The notes under the pieces: generated by a model
The model's database searches: none
Told to the model about the DNA's origin: nothing
What the model saw: only the letters and a program-made list of their open reading frames with translations
Shown: positions 42,702 through 52,400 of the stretch, piece after piece
How positions within the stretch are numbered: the first letter of the stretch is position 1
Layout of the letters: every line of letters starts with the position of its first letter
NCBI GenBank assembly: GCA_934661005.1
Contig: CAKUIK010000005.1
Coordinates: forward strand, 1-64,000
DNA from: an uncultured Slackia sp.
Lineage (GTDB): Bacteria > Actinomycetota > Coriobacteriia > Coriobacteriales > Eggerthellaceae
Reading direction: 5' to 3'
Length of the DNA stretch: 64,000 bases
Program-made: the position numbers and the translations under genes

Positions 42702-42732
42702 ACCTGTTACATGCTTGTAGCATGTAACAGGT
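42702..42732. terminator. Bidirectional terminator between map and murJ
   Basis: ACCTGTTACATGC and GCATGTAACAGGT form a perfect 13-bp stem with loop TTGTA. A decayed echo of the first arm (AAACCTGTTAAT) lies 20 bases upstream. Confidence 0.75.
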
Positions 42733-42741
42733 CGGGCTCGT

Positions 42742-44400
42742 TTATCTTCGAAGCTTGCGAGCGATTTTGTTGGCGATATTCGCCACGAAGTTCGCTTCTT
42801 CAAGGTGAAGCTTCAAAGCGATGCCAAACGTTACGATAAGCGCCGTGAGGCCGCCTGCGACAATGCTGATAAGCGCATTGACGATGGATCCGTTCATGGG
42901 TGCCACTATCGTGCATCCCTGCATTACGAGCCAGCCCGCGAAGGCGCCAGCGGCGCCGAGTGCAAAGGAACGAACCGCCGAAGCTATCATGCCGCCGAAG
43001 CCGAAGGCGCCAAGGCGATGGCGCAGGTATGCAAAACACGCGACGTCAAGAATGATGTAGAAGACAAGTTCGCTCAGAGCAACGGCGATAATTCCCAAGT
43101 TGAACGGTCCAGCTGCGGCCGTAGAGAATACCATGATGAATGCAATCTGTAAGACGGACGCACAGAGCATGAGACCCGAGTAGGGCTTCATGGCTCTGAG
43201 CGCCGAAAACGCTTTTTGCAAATAAGTGTTCACGGCATAGAACGGCAGCGATAGCGAAAGCGCAACGAGGTAGCCCGCGATTTGCCAAATGTTTTCCTGC
43301 GTGAAGGCGCCAATGTGATAGAGCGTGACCAAGGGTTCGGCAAACACGATGAGGTAGAGCATGAACGGCAGCATGAAAAAGAGAATCTGCTTGCTGCCTG
43401 ACACCACGCCTTGTTTGAAAGAATCGGTATCGCCCTTTGCAATCATGTGGGAGATTTCGGTGAACATGGTCGTGGTAATGGGTACCGTGAGGAAGGCGTA
43501 GGGGAGTGTGAACCACAGGCGAGCGTACGCGATGATAGAGGGGCCATTGTCGAGGCAGCCGTACGCAGCGGAATTCTGAACCGAGACGATGGTCATTCCC
43601 GCTGCCATAACCACGACGGCGGGAACGCCAATCGAAAGCGTTTCTTTCAGCGCGGGATCATGTAGGTCGATGCGCGGACGCAACGTAATGCCATTGCGGC
43701 GCAGCGCCGGCAGCTGAATGGCCATTTGCATGAACACGCCAAGCGGGTTGCCAATGGCGATGATGAGTTTGGCGAATTCCGGGTCGCTTGGCGCCACAAA
43801 GGCGTATGCGATAAAGGTCACGGTTACGATGATGTTGTTGAAGATGGGTGCAGCCGATGACCACAGGTAATCGCGCGAGGCGTTGAGCAGGCCGCTTACG
43901 ATGGTTGAGATGCCGTAGAACACAATTTGCATCGCGAAGAAGCGGAAGAAGAAAATCGCGTCGCCCATTGTGGACTGGTCATTCATGAAGCTTTGCGTAT
44001 AAATGAGCGCGGGCGCGAAAATCGTGCACGCAAGCGCGACGAGGCCAAGCACGATGAATGTGAGCGAAAGAAGGTTCGAGGCGTATTCGTTACCGCCCTT
44101 CGCGCCGAGCCTGTCTTTTACGGAAACATATACGGGCAAGAATGCGGTTACGAGCATGCCTCCTACGACAAGCTCGTAGAGCATATTGGGCAAGTTGTTT
44201 GCCACCTGGTAAGAACTCGCGAGCATGGTAGAGCCCAGGGCGAAGGCCATGGCCCACGTGCGCATGAAGCCTGTGATGCGCGAAATAATGACAAAGAACG
44301 AGATAAGCGCGGCAGATGAACCGACGCTTGCGACATCGGAGGTGGCGCTTTCCGTGCTTTCGTTGGGTTCGTTCGTTATGGAATTGTTCGTAGTAGTCAT
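42742..44400 (-). CDS. murJ: Lipid II flippase MurJ (MviN)
   Basis: Membrane protein (552 aa) with about 14 spans, flipping lipid II to the outer face. Family features: ISRITGFMRTWAMAFALG in span 1, ANNLPNMLYELVVGGML in span 2, and AFSALRAMKPY in the C-terminal half. The N-terminal ~30 residues are polar (Asn/Ser/Thr/Glu) and cytoplasmic. ATG 44400 follows AAGGGCAAT; in-frame sequence upstream is not murJ-like. It is divergent from nadK over 97 bases containing TATACT and an inverted repeat TGCGGTT...AACCGCA. Confidence 0.92.
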   Translation of the reverse strand: MTTTNNSITNEPNESTESATSDVASVGSSAALISFFVIISRITGFMRTWAMAFALGSTMLASSYQVANNLPNMLYELVVGGMLVTAFLPVYVSVKDRLGAKGGNEYASNLLSLTFIVLGLVALACTIFAPALIYTQSFMNDQSTMGDAIFFFRFFAMQIVFYGISTIVSGLLNASRDYLWSSAAPIFNNIIVTVTFIAYAFVAPSDPEFAKLIIAIGNPLGVFMQMAIQLPALRRNGITLRPRIDLHDPALKETLSIGVPAVVVMAAGMTIVSVQNSAAYGCLDNGPSIIAYARLWFTLPYAFLTVPITTTMFTEISHMIAKGDTDSFKQGVVSGSKQILFFMLPFMLYLIVFAEPLVTLYHIGAFTQENIWQIAGYLVALSLSLPFYAVNTYLQKAFSALRAMKPYSGLMLCASVLQIAFIMVFSTAAAGPFNLGIIAVALSELVFYIILDVACFAYLRHRLGAFGFGGMIASAVRSFALGAAGAFAGWLVMQGCTIVAPMNGSIVNALISIVAGGLTALIVTFGIALKLHLEEANFVANIANKIARKLRR

Positions 44401-44497
44401 ATTGCCCTTAATGTTTGGGTATACTAATGCGGTTAAAGTCGATTGCAAATCAACCGCAATCATAGCGCGCGCGGTACAAATCGTGAAACGAGGCACC

Positions 44498-45361
44498 ATG
44501 AACATCCTGATTATCCGCAACAACTCCAACGCCGAGGCCATCGATGCGTCGATGATGCTTGCGACGTATTTGGAGTCGCAGGGAATTGGGCATACCGAAC
44601 TCGATTCCATGCCGCTTTCCATCGAGTCGGTCATCGATATGTGCGACGACATCGATGTGAAATCGTTTGACATGGTTGTTTCTCTCGGCGGCGACGGGAC
44701 CATGCTTCGCGCTGCTCGCCTTGTGGGCAAGCACCGCGTGCCTATTCTGGGCATCAACTTCGGTCATTTGGGCTTCTTGGTGAACTCCTCCAAAGATGGC
44801 GTGATTCCTATTGTCGCGGCTGCGCTTGCGGGCGATGTGGTGCGTGAAGAGCGCTCGAGTTTGCATATTGAGCTGTGGAGCGGCGAAACCCAAGTTGCGA
44901 GCCGCTTCGCGCTGAACGAGTTCTCGGTGACGCGCGGTGAGCTCGGCCGTATTATAGATTTCGGCATTAACGTGGCGGGTACGCACCTCGTCGACATGCG
45001 CGGCGACGGCTTGGTCGTTTCGTCGGCGACGGGTTCGACCGCTTACGCGCTTTCGGCGGGCGGTCCTTTGTGCTCGCCTGAGTTCCGCGGCTTGGTGGTT
45101 GTGCCCCTGGCGCCGCATACGCTGCTTTCGCGCTCGGTTATCACCGGCCCAAGCGATGTCGTGGAAATCGACCTCTCGAAGAACCCCGAAAGCCGTGAGG
45201 CGAGCTACTTCGTCGATGGCGAGATCGTGATTCTCGATGAGCCTATCGATCGCGTTTTGGTGCGCAAGAGCAACAACCCCACGATTTTGCTGCGTTACAA
45301 GAGCGACGGTTTCTATGCAGAGGCGTCGAGGGTTTTCTTCCGTGACGACCGCAAGCAGTAA
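44498..45361 (+). CDS. nadK: NAD kinase
   Basis: ATP- or polyphosphate-dependent NAD kinase (287 aa) making NADP. Catalytic GGDGTMLRAAR (~66-76), NFGHLGFL, the ALNEFSV motif and the glycine-rich TGSTAYALSAGGPL segment are all present; HTLLSRSVI follows. ATG 44498 is preferred over a much longer open frame that runs antisense through murJ. The ribosome site (ACGAGG) is weak. A terminator directly follows the stop. Confidence 0.95.
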   Translation: MNILIIRNNSNAEAIDASMMLATYLESQGIGHTELDSMPLSIESVIDMCDDIDVKSFDMVVSLGGDGTMLRAARLVGKHRVPILGINFGHLGFLVNSSKDGVIPIVAAALAGDVVREERSSLHIELWSGETQVASRFALNEFSVTRGELGRIIDFGINVAGTHLVDMRGDGLVVSSATGSTAYALSAGGPLCSPEFRGLVVVPLAPHTLLSRSVITGPSDVVEIDLSKNPESREASYFVDGEIVILDEPIDRVLVRKSNNPTILLRYKSDGFYAEASRVFFRDDRKQ

Positions 45362-45364
45362 AAG

Positions 45365-45396
45365 AAAATGCCCGCAGCGATGCGGGCATTTTTTTA
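45365..45396 (+). terminator. nadK terminator
   Basis: AAAATGCCCGCA, GCGA, TGCGGGCATTTTTTT. Confidence 0.92.
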
Positions 45397-45671
45397 TGGC
45401 TCGATACGGTATTGGGCGGGGGCGCCCGCTCGGGCGCAGAAGTTGAGCGGTGGCTCGCATTCGCAAAAAAGTCAGCGAGCATGGGTATTAGGCGAGCAGA
45501 TTGGCTTGAGAGAGGAGCGAAGCGTACTTTGGTACGCGAGCGATGTGAACATGCCTTAATGGCATGTTCAATCCCTGTATTTTGCGCCTGGGTAGGTGTA
45601 GTTAGCTCAGCTGGTCGGATGCTGCATAAAACACAGCGATTGGACGCGAGGATAGGGCAGACGAGCGCTTG

Positions 45672-45709
45672 CATGAAAAAGCCCGGCCTCGGCTTGCGCC
45701 GAGCCGGGC
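45672..45709 (-). terminator. Terminator of the DUF1846 gene
   Basis: On the minus strand GCCCGGCTCGGC ... GCCGAGGCCGGGC is followed by TTTTTC. A second hairpin (AAATAAATTGCC-act-GGCAATTTATTT, 45738-45764) overlaps the stop codon. Confidence 0.8.
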
Positions 45710-45758
45710 GGCGCCCGCTCGGGCGCAGAAGTTGGGGAAATAAATTGCCACTGGCAAT

Positions 45759-47240
45759 TTATTTATGGAAGAAGCGGCGCTTTTCGTATTTCGGCTCGCA
45801 GCACACGTTGATGCCGAGCGTGCGGTAGAGCTTCTCGTCGGTTTCCGAAATGATCACGCTGAAGAACGCGTCGCAACCGCGCAGGTCGTCGGCGTGGTCG
45901 ATGAGCTCTTTGGCCACGGGGTCGGTTGCCGAGCTCACGGAAAGCGCAAGCAGCGTTTCGTCGGAATGCAAGCGGGGGTTGTTCGCATGCAGGGTGTTCT
46001 TCTTCAGCTTGCAAATGGGCTCGATCACTTCGTCGGAAATAACGAAGAGGTCTTCGTCGACGCCTGAGACGCCCTTCAAAGCATTCATCAGCAGCGACGA
46101 TGCGGCTCCGAGCAGGTTTGAGGTTTTACCGGTGACCACGCGGCCATCGGGCAGCACCATTGCGCCCGCCGGCGCCCCGGTCGCCTCTTCCTTCAGAAGC
46201 GCGGCTTTGCGCGCGGGCGAGAAGTTCGCGTCGACGCCCACCTGGTTCATGAGCAGCTCGAGGCGTTGAACCTGGTCAAGATGCATGCCCGTGCGACGCT
46301 GGTCGACGGCTGCGGCGAAGTAGCGGCGCACGATTTCCATCTTCGCGGCATCGCGGCATGCGTCGTCGTCGCAAATGGCATGGCCAGCCATGTTCACGCC
46401 CATATCGGTGGGCGACTGGTAGGGGCTCTCGCCCAGAATGCCATCGAGCATGCTCTTCAGAACGGGGAAAATCTCGATGTCGCGGTTGTAGTTCACGGTC
46501 GTGACGCCGTACGCTTCCAGGTGGAACGGGTCAATGGCATTCGCGTCGTCCAAGTCAACGGTCGCCGCTTCGTAGGCGACATTCACGGGGTGCTTCAGCG
46601 GCAGGTTCCAAATGGGGAACGTCTCGTATTTCGCGTAGCCCGCCTGTACGCCACGCTTGTGCTCGTGATAGAGCTGCGACAGGGCGGTGGCCATTTTGCC
46701 CGAGCCGGGGCCGGGGGCGGTTACCACGACGAGCGGGCGCGTCGTTTCGACGAACTCGTTTTTGCCGAAGCCGTCGTCGGAATTGATGCGGGCAATGTCG
46801 TAGGGGTAGCCGGCGATGGGGTAGTGCAGGTAGCTCTTCACGCCGAGCGATGCGAGCTTCTGTCGAAATGCCGCAGCCGAAGGCTGGTTTTCGTAACGCG
46901 TGATAACCACGCCGGCCGTGGCGAAGCCCATATTGGCGAAAATATCGAGCAGGCGCAGCACGTCTTCGTCGTAGGTGATGCCCAAATCGCCGCGCATCTT
47001 GTTCTTCTCGATGTCGTTGGCGTTAATCGCGATGATGATTTCCACATCGTCGGCGAATTGTTTGAGCATGCGAATTTTGCTGTCGGGCTGGAAGCCTGGC
47101 AAAACGCGGCTTGCATGGTGGTCGTCGAAGAGCTTGCCGCCGAATTCGAGGTAGAGCTTGCCGCCGAATTGGCCGATGCGCTCGCGAATATGCTCCGCCT
47201 GCAAGGCGATGTATTTGTCGTTGTCGAATCCGATGCGCAT
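45759..47240 (-). CDS. DUF1846 / UPF0371 protein
   Basis: Cytoplasmic protein (493 aa) of the DUF1846 (UPF0371) family; structures are known for relatives, but no biochemical role is established. Family-like blocks: YLEFGGKLFDDHHASRVLPGF near residue 30, VVVTAPGPGSGKMATALSQLYHEH (a P-loop-like GPGSGK) near 175-200, and ICKLKKNTLHANNPRLHSDE near the end. ATG 47240 is fixed by AGGAGG. It is divergent from pyrG. The GPGSGK segment suggests nucleotide binding (inference). Confidence 0.87.
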   Translation of the reverse strand: MRIGFDNDKYIALQAEHIRERIGQFGGKLYLEFGGKLFDDHHASRVLPGFQPDSKIRMLKQFADDVEIIIAINANDIEKNKMRGDLGITYDEDVLRLLDIFANMGFATAGVVITRYENQPSAAAFRQKLASLGVKSYLHYPIAGYPYDIARINSDDGFGKNEFVETTRPLVVVTAPGPGSGKMATALSQLYHEHKRGVQAGYAKYETFPIWNLPLKHPVNVAYEAATVDLDDANAIDPFHLEAYGVTTVNYNRDIEIFPVLKSMLDGILGESPYQSPTDMGVNMAGHAICDDDACRDAAKMEIVRRYFAAAVDQRRTGMHLDQVQRLELLMNQVGVDANFSPARKAALLKEEATGAPAGAMVLPDGRVVTGKTSNLLGAASSLLMNALKGVSGVDEDLFVISDEVIEPICKLKKNTLHANNPRLHSDETLLALSVSSATDPVAKELIDHADDLRGCDAFFSVIISETDEKLYRTLGINVCCEPKYEKRRFFHK

Positions 47241-47502
47241 AAAGCCTCCTGAGTAGCTGGACGTTGTGCGCGCTAGGCGCATATGCATGAACGACTTATT
47301 TTAACGCTCTGAGCGATTCGCGGGGACGACTGTGTTTCCGCCATGTAAAAACACCGCATTCCTTTGAAAGCGTTCATGACGCTTGGGTCGGGCGCGCGTA
47401 AAATAGAACAACGTTTGAGTGAGGCATGTGCTTGCGCGCAAGCGTATTTTGGGTGCGGCGCATGTTGCAGAAAAGAAGACACGACAAGCGCAAAGGAGCA
47501 TC

Positions 47503-49110
47503 ATGGCCAAGCACATTTTCGTGACGGGCGGCGTGGTTTCGTCGTTGGGCAAGGGTATTACGGCGGCATCGCTCGGGCACCTTCTGAAGGCCCGCGGCTA
47601 CCATGTGACCATGCAGAAAATCGACCCGTACCTCAATGTCGACCCGGGCACGATGAGCCCGTTCCAGCATGGCGAGGTGTTCGTGACCGACGATGGCCAC
47701 GAAGGCGACCTTGACCTGGGCCATTACGAGCGCTTCATCGACGAGAGCCTCACGCGTGATTCCAACTTCACCCAGGGCTCCATCTACCAAAGCCTTATCG
47801 CCCGCGAGCGTCGCGGTGACTTTTTGGGCGGCACTGTGCAGGTTATTCCCCATGTGACCAATGCCATTAAAGAGCGCCTCTATCGCATTGCGAGCCAGAC
47901 GAACGCCGATATCGTTATTTCGGAAATCGGCGGCACGGTGGGCGATATCGAAAGCCAACCGTTCATCGAGGCGGCCCGCCAGTTCAAGAAAGAAAAGGAA
48001 CCCGGCGACGTGATTTTCGTGCACGTGACGCTCGTGCCCTACATTGCGGCCGCCCACGAGGTGAAAACCAAGCCCACGCAGCACTCTGTCAAAGAGTTGC
48101 GCAGCGTCGGCGTGCAGCCCGATTTCATCGTGTGCCGCAGCGACCATGAGATTTCTTCAGGCGTGCGCGACAAAATCGCCCTGTTCTGTGACGTCGAGCC
48201 GGGCAATGTACTCGCATGCATCGACGCTCCGAGCATTTACTCGGTGCCCTTGGCGCTGCACGACCAGCATTTTGACGAGAAGGTGCTCGCGAAGCTGAAT
48301 CTTCCTGTGGAAGATGTCGACCTCACACCGCTGCGCAAGTTCCTTTCGGCCCAGGCCGATTGCGAGGGCGAAGTGAATATCGCCATCGTGGGCAAGTATG
48401 TGAAGCTCCCTGACGCGTATCTCTCCATCATGGAAGCGCTCCATCATTCGGGCGTGGCGAATGGCGTGAATGTGAACCTGAGCCTCATTGATGCGGAAAA
48501 GGTTGACGACGAAAGCGCCGATGAGCTGCTTGGCGATATGGATGGCATTCTGGTGCCGGGTGGCTTTGGCCAGCGCGCCTTTGAGGGCAAAATCGCCGCT
48601 GCGCGCTACGCCCGCACGCATGATGTGCCGTATTTCGGCATTTGCCTGGGTTTGCAGGCGGCGGTGTGCGAGTTTGCGCGCGACGTTGCGGGCATGCCGG
48701 GCGCGACGTCTTCGGAATTCGACGAAAACGCCGAATACCAGGTCATTTCGATTATGCCCGACCAGAAAGACATCGACGAAAAGGGTGGCACCATGCGCTT
48801 GGGCGCCTACCCTTGCAAGCTCGAGAAAGGCACCAAGGCGTTTGAGATTTATGGCGAAGAGGTCATCTATGAGCGCCATCGCCATCGCTACGAGGTGAAC
48901 AACGAGTATCGCGGCAAACTTCAAGAGGCTGGCATGGTGATTTCCGGCGTCTCGCCCGACGGTCGCCTTACCGAAATGGTCGAGCTGCCGAACCATCCGT
49001 GGTTCGTGGCGAGCCAGGCTCACCCTGAATTCAAGAGCCGTCCCACCAAGCCCCATCCGCTGTTCAATGGCTTTGTCGCCGCCGCGTTGAAGCATCGCGA
49101 CGAGGAGTAA
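47503..49110 (+). CDS. pyrG: CTP synthase
   Basis: Converts UTP to CTP with glutamine as nitrogen donor (535 aa, normal length). Synthase domain with FVTGGVVSSLGKGITAASLG (P-loop), KIDPYLNVDPGTMSPFQHGE and EIGGTVGDIES; C-terminal class I glutamine amidotransferase domain with VPGGFG, nucleophile in FGICLGLQ and the His-Glu pair in SQAHPEFKSRP. ATG 47503 follows AAAGGAGC; a longer frame upstream lacks a ribosome site. Followed by two hairpin terminators. Confidence 0.98.
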   Translation: MAKHIFVTGGVVSSLGKGITAASLGHLLKARGYHVTMQKIDPYLNVDPGTMSPFQHGEVFVTDDGHEGDLDLGHYERFIDESLTRDSNFTQGSIYQSLIARERRGDFLGGTVQVIPHVTNAIKERLYRIASQTNADIVISEIGGTVGDIESQPFIEAARQFKKEKEPGDVIFVHVTLVPYIAAAHEVKTKPTQHSVKELRSVGVQPDFIVCRSDHEISSGVRDKIALFCDVEPGNVLACIDAPSIYSVPLALHDQHFDEKVLAKLNLPVEDVDLTPLRKFLSAQADCEGEVNIAIVGKYVKLPDAYLSIMEALHHSGVANGVNVNLSLIDAEKVDDESADELLGDMDGILVPGGFGQRAFEGKIAAARYARTHDVPYFGICLGLQAAVCEFARDVAGMPGATSSEFDENAEYQVISIMPDQKDIDEKGGTMRLGAYPCKLEKGTKAFEIYGEEVIYERHRHRYEVNNEYRGKLQEAGMVISGVSPDGRLTEMVELPNHPWFVASQAHPEFKSRPTKPHPLFNGFVAAALKHRDEE

Positions 49111-49132
49111 AAACCTGAGGCCTAAAAAGAAT

Positions 49133-49165
49133 GAGGAGCGATCGCGTGGCGGCGCTCCTCTTTTT
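49133..49165 (+). terminator. pyrG terminator
   Basis: GAGGAGCG ... CGCTCCTC with a 12-base loop, then TTTTT. Confidence 0.85.
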
Positions 49166-49197
49166 GGGTTGTTGGATAAAAAGCGTGCTTGCCTCAG

Positions 49198-49221
49198 AGG
49201 CATCGACCTAGGTCGATGCCT
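49198..49221. terminator. Perfect 24-bp palindrome, possible second terminator
   Basis: Arms AGGCATCGACCT / AGGTCGATGCCT meet with no loop, then TCTTTTT. It ends three bases before the left direct repeat at 49225, so it may be part of the element border instead. Confidence 0.55.
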
Positions 49222-49224
49222 TCT

Positions 49225-49248
49225 TTTTATGTCCTGCTCATATCGTCT
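49225..49248. repeat. Left copy of 24-bp direct repeat bounding the peptidase/LuxR module
   Basis: Identical over 24 bases to 54559-54582; the shared core is ATGTCCTGCTCATATCGTCT preceded by TTTT. Flanking bases differ at both ends. The copies enclose 5.3 kb with two genes. It resembles attachment-site or recombination repeats, not a transposase target duplication, which would be shorter. Confidence 0.7.
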
Positions 49249-49482
49249 TATTTCATGTCTTCCCGTGCATTTACCCAGGTCGAATGGTGTCGTGTGTTTC
49301 ACCCGATATGCGATTTCTCTGTATCGGGTGAAACCATCGAAGCTCAGATTGCGGGAAATAGTCAGATTTGACTACTGACAATCTGCCTTCTTCGCGTCAT
49401 GCTGCGCAGCAATACCGCATCTCATGCGGTCAAGCGAGGGGAGCGCCTCGTTGTAGGCGCGCATCACGAGAGAGGGTTTGCC

Positions 49483-52400
49483 ATGGAAGAAGTCGACAAG
49501 GGTACTTCTAGCCGTCCTGCCAGCGGATTCACGCGTCGAAACTTCATGAAGGGTTCGGCGCTTGCCGCTGCCACCGTTGCGGCGTCAGGTTCTATCTTTG
49601 GCCTTGCAGGTTGTGCGAAACCTTCAGGCGAAGCGGCCATGACCTTTGCGAATGTGAGCGAGGGTGTTGAGCGACGCGTCAAATTGGATGCCATTTCGCT
49701 ATCGGAAACCCGTACGTTCAAAGTTGTCGTGCCTGTTCCCGATTCAAAGGTTGAAGACCTTGCTGCAAAAATCGACCAAGGCGGCGTTACGTGGGAATTG
49801 AGAAGGGATATTGATCAGGATGTCGCGGATTTCCTTCCGCATCAGTGGCTTGGCGGCCCTCTTGGGGATTGGAAGACCATTGAGACTCCCATGCAGCCTG
49901 CGCAGGATTACTTCACCGATATCTCCATGTCCGCGGCGAAGGTTGATGGAATGCCTAGCATCGAGATGACCTTTACGGCCAATATGCTGTTCGGATTCGA
50001 CGGTATCGACTTCCGGTGCAGCAGCGTGGCCGTTCGCCGTGTGCTGGATTACGTAGGCACGTATACTCTTGATTGCCTGATCGACGGAACGTCTGTCGCG
50101 AGCATGCCCATCCTCGTGAATGCCTACGACACGTTCCGTACCCAGCACCAAATCGCAGATGAGCTTCCCACGTTGGTGGATGCCGCCAATGCGAACGGCC
50201 TGTACGCTGAGTTGCAGACCATCGGAACCTCGGCTCATGGCCGCGACATCTATGCTGTCGTAGTTGCGAAAAGCAAGCAGGATATCGAAGACTACCAGGC
50301 CCTCAAGGTCCGTATGGAAAGCGAACCAGATAAGGTCATGGACGAGGTCGAATCCGGCAGCCTTTCATATAAGGTGCCTATCCTGTACAGCAACATCCAT
50401 TCCGACGAGATCATCGGTTCTGACGGCGTCATGGAGTTTTTCAAGATGCTTTCTCAGAACGAGCCCTTCGCTTACCGGACCATCACCAGTCTGACCGACA
50501 AGGGCGCCGAGCAGCTTTCAACTGAGATGAAGGCTGATGGAACCGATTGGTCGACCCTCATTGCCGACAAAGTCACCGGCGTCGGTTATATCCAGGGCAA
50601 TGGCGTCAAGAATCCCACGCACCCCAACTCCGCTGCCGATGCTCCCGACAATGATGTCGACCCCTTCGGGCCTGCCCATATGACGGTTGCGATGACCGAT
50701 GAGGAATTCAAGTCTTACTACAATGTCGAGGAGTTCGAATTTGATCCCTCCGCGATTCTCGAGCATGTCATCTTCCTGCTTGTCCCGATGGAGAATCCCG
50801 ATGGCCGCGCGTATTGCAACCGCACCAACGGAAACGGATTCGACCTCAATCGTGACAACACCTACCAGACGCAGCCCGAAACTCAGGCCATGACCCACTT
50901 CATCGCCTCTTGGGACCCCATCTCCCTGCACGAGATCCATGGCTTCTATACCCAGTTCCAATGTGAGCCCTGCACCCCGCCTCATGACCCCAACAATGAG
51001 TACGATCTCTTCATCGATCAAGGCATCCATCAGGGTGAGGCGTTTTTGGCGTGCGCCATTTCGAATAATCCCACCATCAATGCATCTCAGATGCCCATGC
51101 GGGACTATCTCAAGGTCCGGGAGGATGGCACGCGGTTCTGGGATGTGCCGTTCGACGACATGACGTCCAGTTACACTCCGCAGTACGCCATGCTGCACGG
51201 TGTCAATGCCTTCACCATCGAGCTTCCGTATGGCTCGCAGGATGCCGTTGAGGCGGTCATGCACGGATTCATCGGCAATGCCGTATATGCGGCAACACCG
51301 GAGAATAAAGACCGCATGTTCCTGAATCTTCTTGAGCGTTTCCGCCGCGGCATCGAGAATATCGACGCCGACGATTTGCGTCCGTATTACGTCTCCCAGG
51401 CTGATGGCGAAAGTGAATGCGCTGAGGCGTTCCGTCCCCATTATCCGGAAAACGACAACTTCTTCCCTGAGTACTATGTGATCCCCATGGCCACTGGAGT
51501 CCAGGGCAACCGTGCCGGTGCGGCCGAGATGGTCGAATACCTGCTGCGAAATTGCGTGCGTGTTTCCATGCTGCCATCCGATATGGTTCTCCCTGCAAAC
51601 GAATTCCGTGGCGAGAAGACCTATCACGCCGGTGATATCGTGGTTGAGATGCATCAGGCGAAGCGCAATATGGCCAATGCGGCGCTGTACCCCAATCTAG
51701 CACTGGATGACTGGAGCGGTTTGTATTCTGAGCCCGTCACCAATTTCCCCGGGTTCCGCGGATTAGACGTCGACATCATCACCACACCGGGCGCTTTTGA
51801 TTCGGCGGCGCTGGAAGATGTCACTGATGCTCCTAAGGCTCAAAGCGCTGTGAGCGGAGAGGGCGCGGTCGCCATCATCGCCAACGACACCGTCTATGCC
51901 GTGCGTGCCATCAACAGCTTGCTCGATGCAGGTAAGAAGGTCGGGTTGATTGTCGAAGGCGATCGCAAGGGCGATTTCGTGGCAGCTGCGTCTGATATGG
52001 ATTCCGTTAAGGATGCGTTTGTCATCGACGCGGTCCTGACCGATGGTGTTCCTATCGCGAAGGTGATAAAGGCCGGCATCAAAGTCCATGTTCCCGGCGA
52101 CAACGGAGAGTTCATGACCGATGATGCAGGCAATCCCTTTGGCGTGAAAAACTATAAGAACATGCGTAGCACTTCCTATAATTGGGATAGGTTCGCCCTT
52201 ACCACGCAGCTCGGTTTCACGTTAGCCGCAAGCGCTGACGAGGCTGATGTGCTTGCAGGATCTCAGCCCCTTAGCGAAGATGAGGCCTCAGCCATCAAGG
52301 GCGGCAAGGCGTATGTCGGCCATGGTGCGGCTGCCCTTTCCAGCTGCAAGGACGCTGGACTCGATATCGATTTCGTTGATGAAGGCAGCGATTACGACGC

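Larger units (their letters stand above)
45362..45758. repeat. Structured gap between nadK and DUF1846, with 25-bp direct repeats (45421-45445, 45710-45734)
   Basis: No gene. Both repeat copies contain the perfect hairpin GCGCCCGCTCGGGCGC followed by AGAAGTTG. Between them lie a stem GCGTAC-tttg-GTACGC (45522-45537), a perfect hairpin GAACATGCC-ttaat-GGCATGTTC (45547-45569) and a tRNA-D-arm-like stretch GTTAGCTCAGCTGGTCGGAT (45601-45620). This may be an excision scar or a decayed mobile element. Confidence 0.6.
49111..49482. other. Gap between pyrG and the M14 peptidase gene, 372 bases
   Basis: Contains two hairpins (49133-49165 and 49198-49221), then the left copy of the 24-bp direct repeat. 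The last 230 bases carry no recognised signal besides AGAGAGG before the peptidase ATG. Confidence 0.6.

Noticed and set aside
49169..49378. Small frames starting at the direct repeat (reading MSCSYRL)
   Set aside because: The shared residues come from the 24-bp DNA repeat; beyond it the left and right frames are unrelated and lack ribosome sites.
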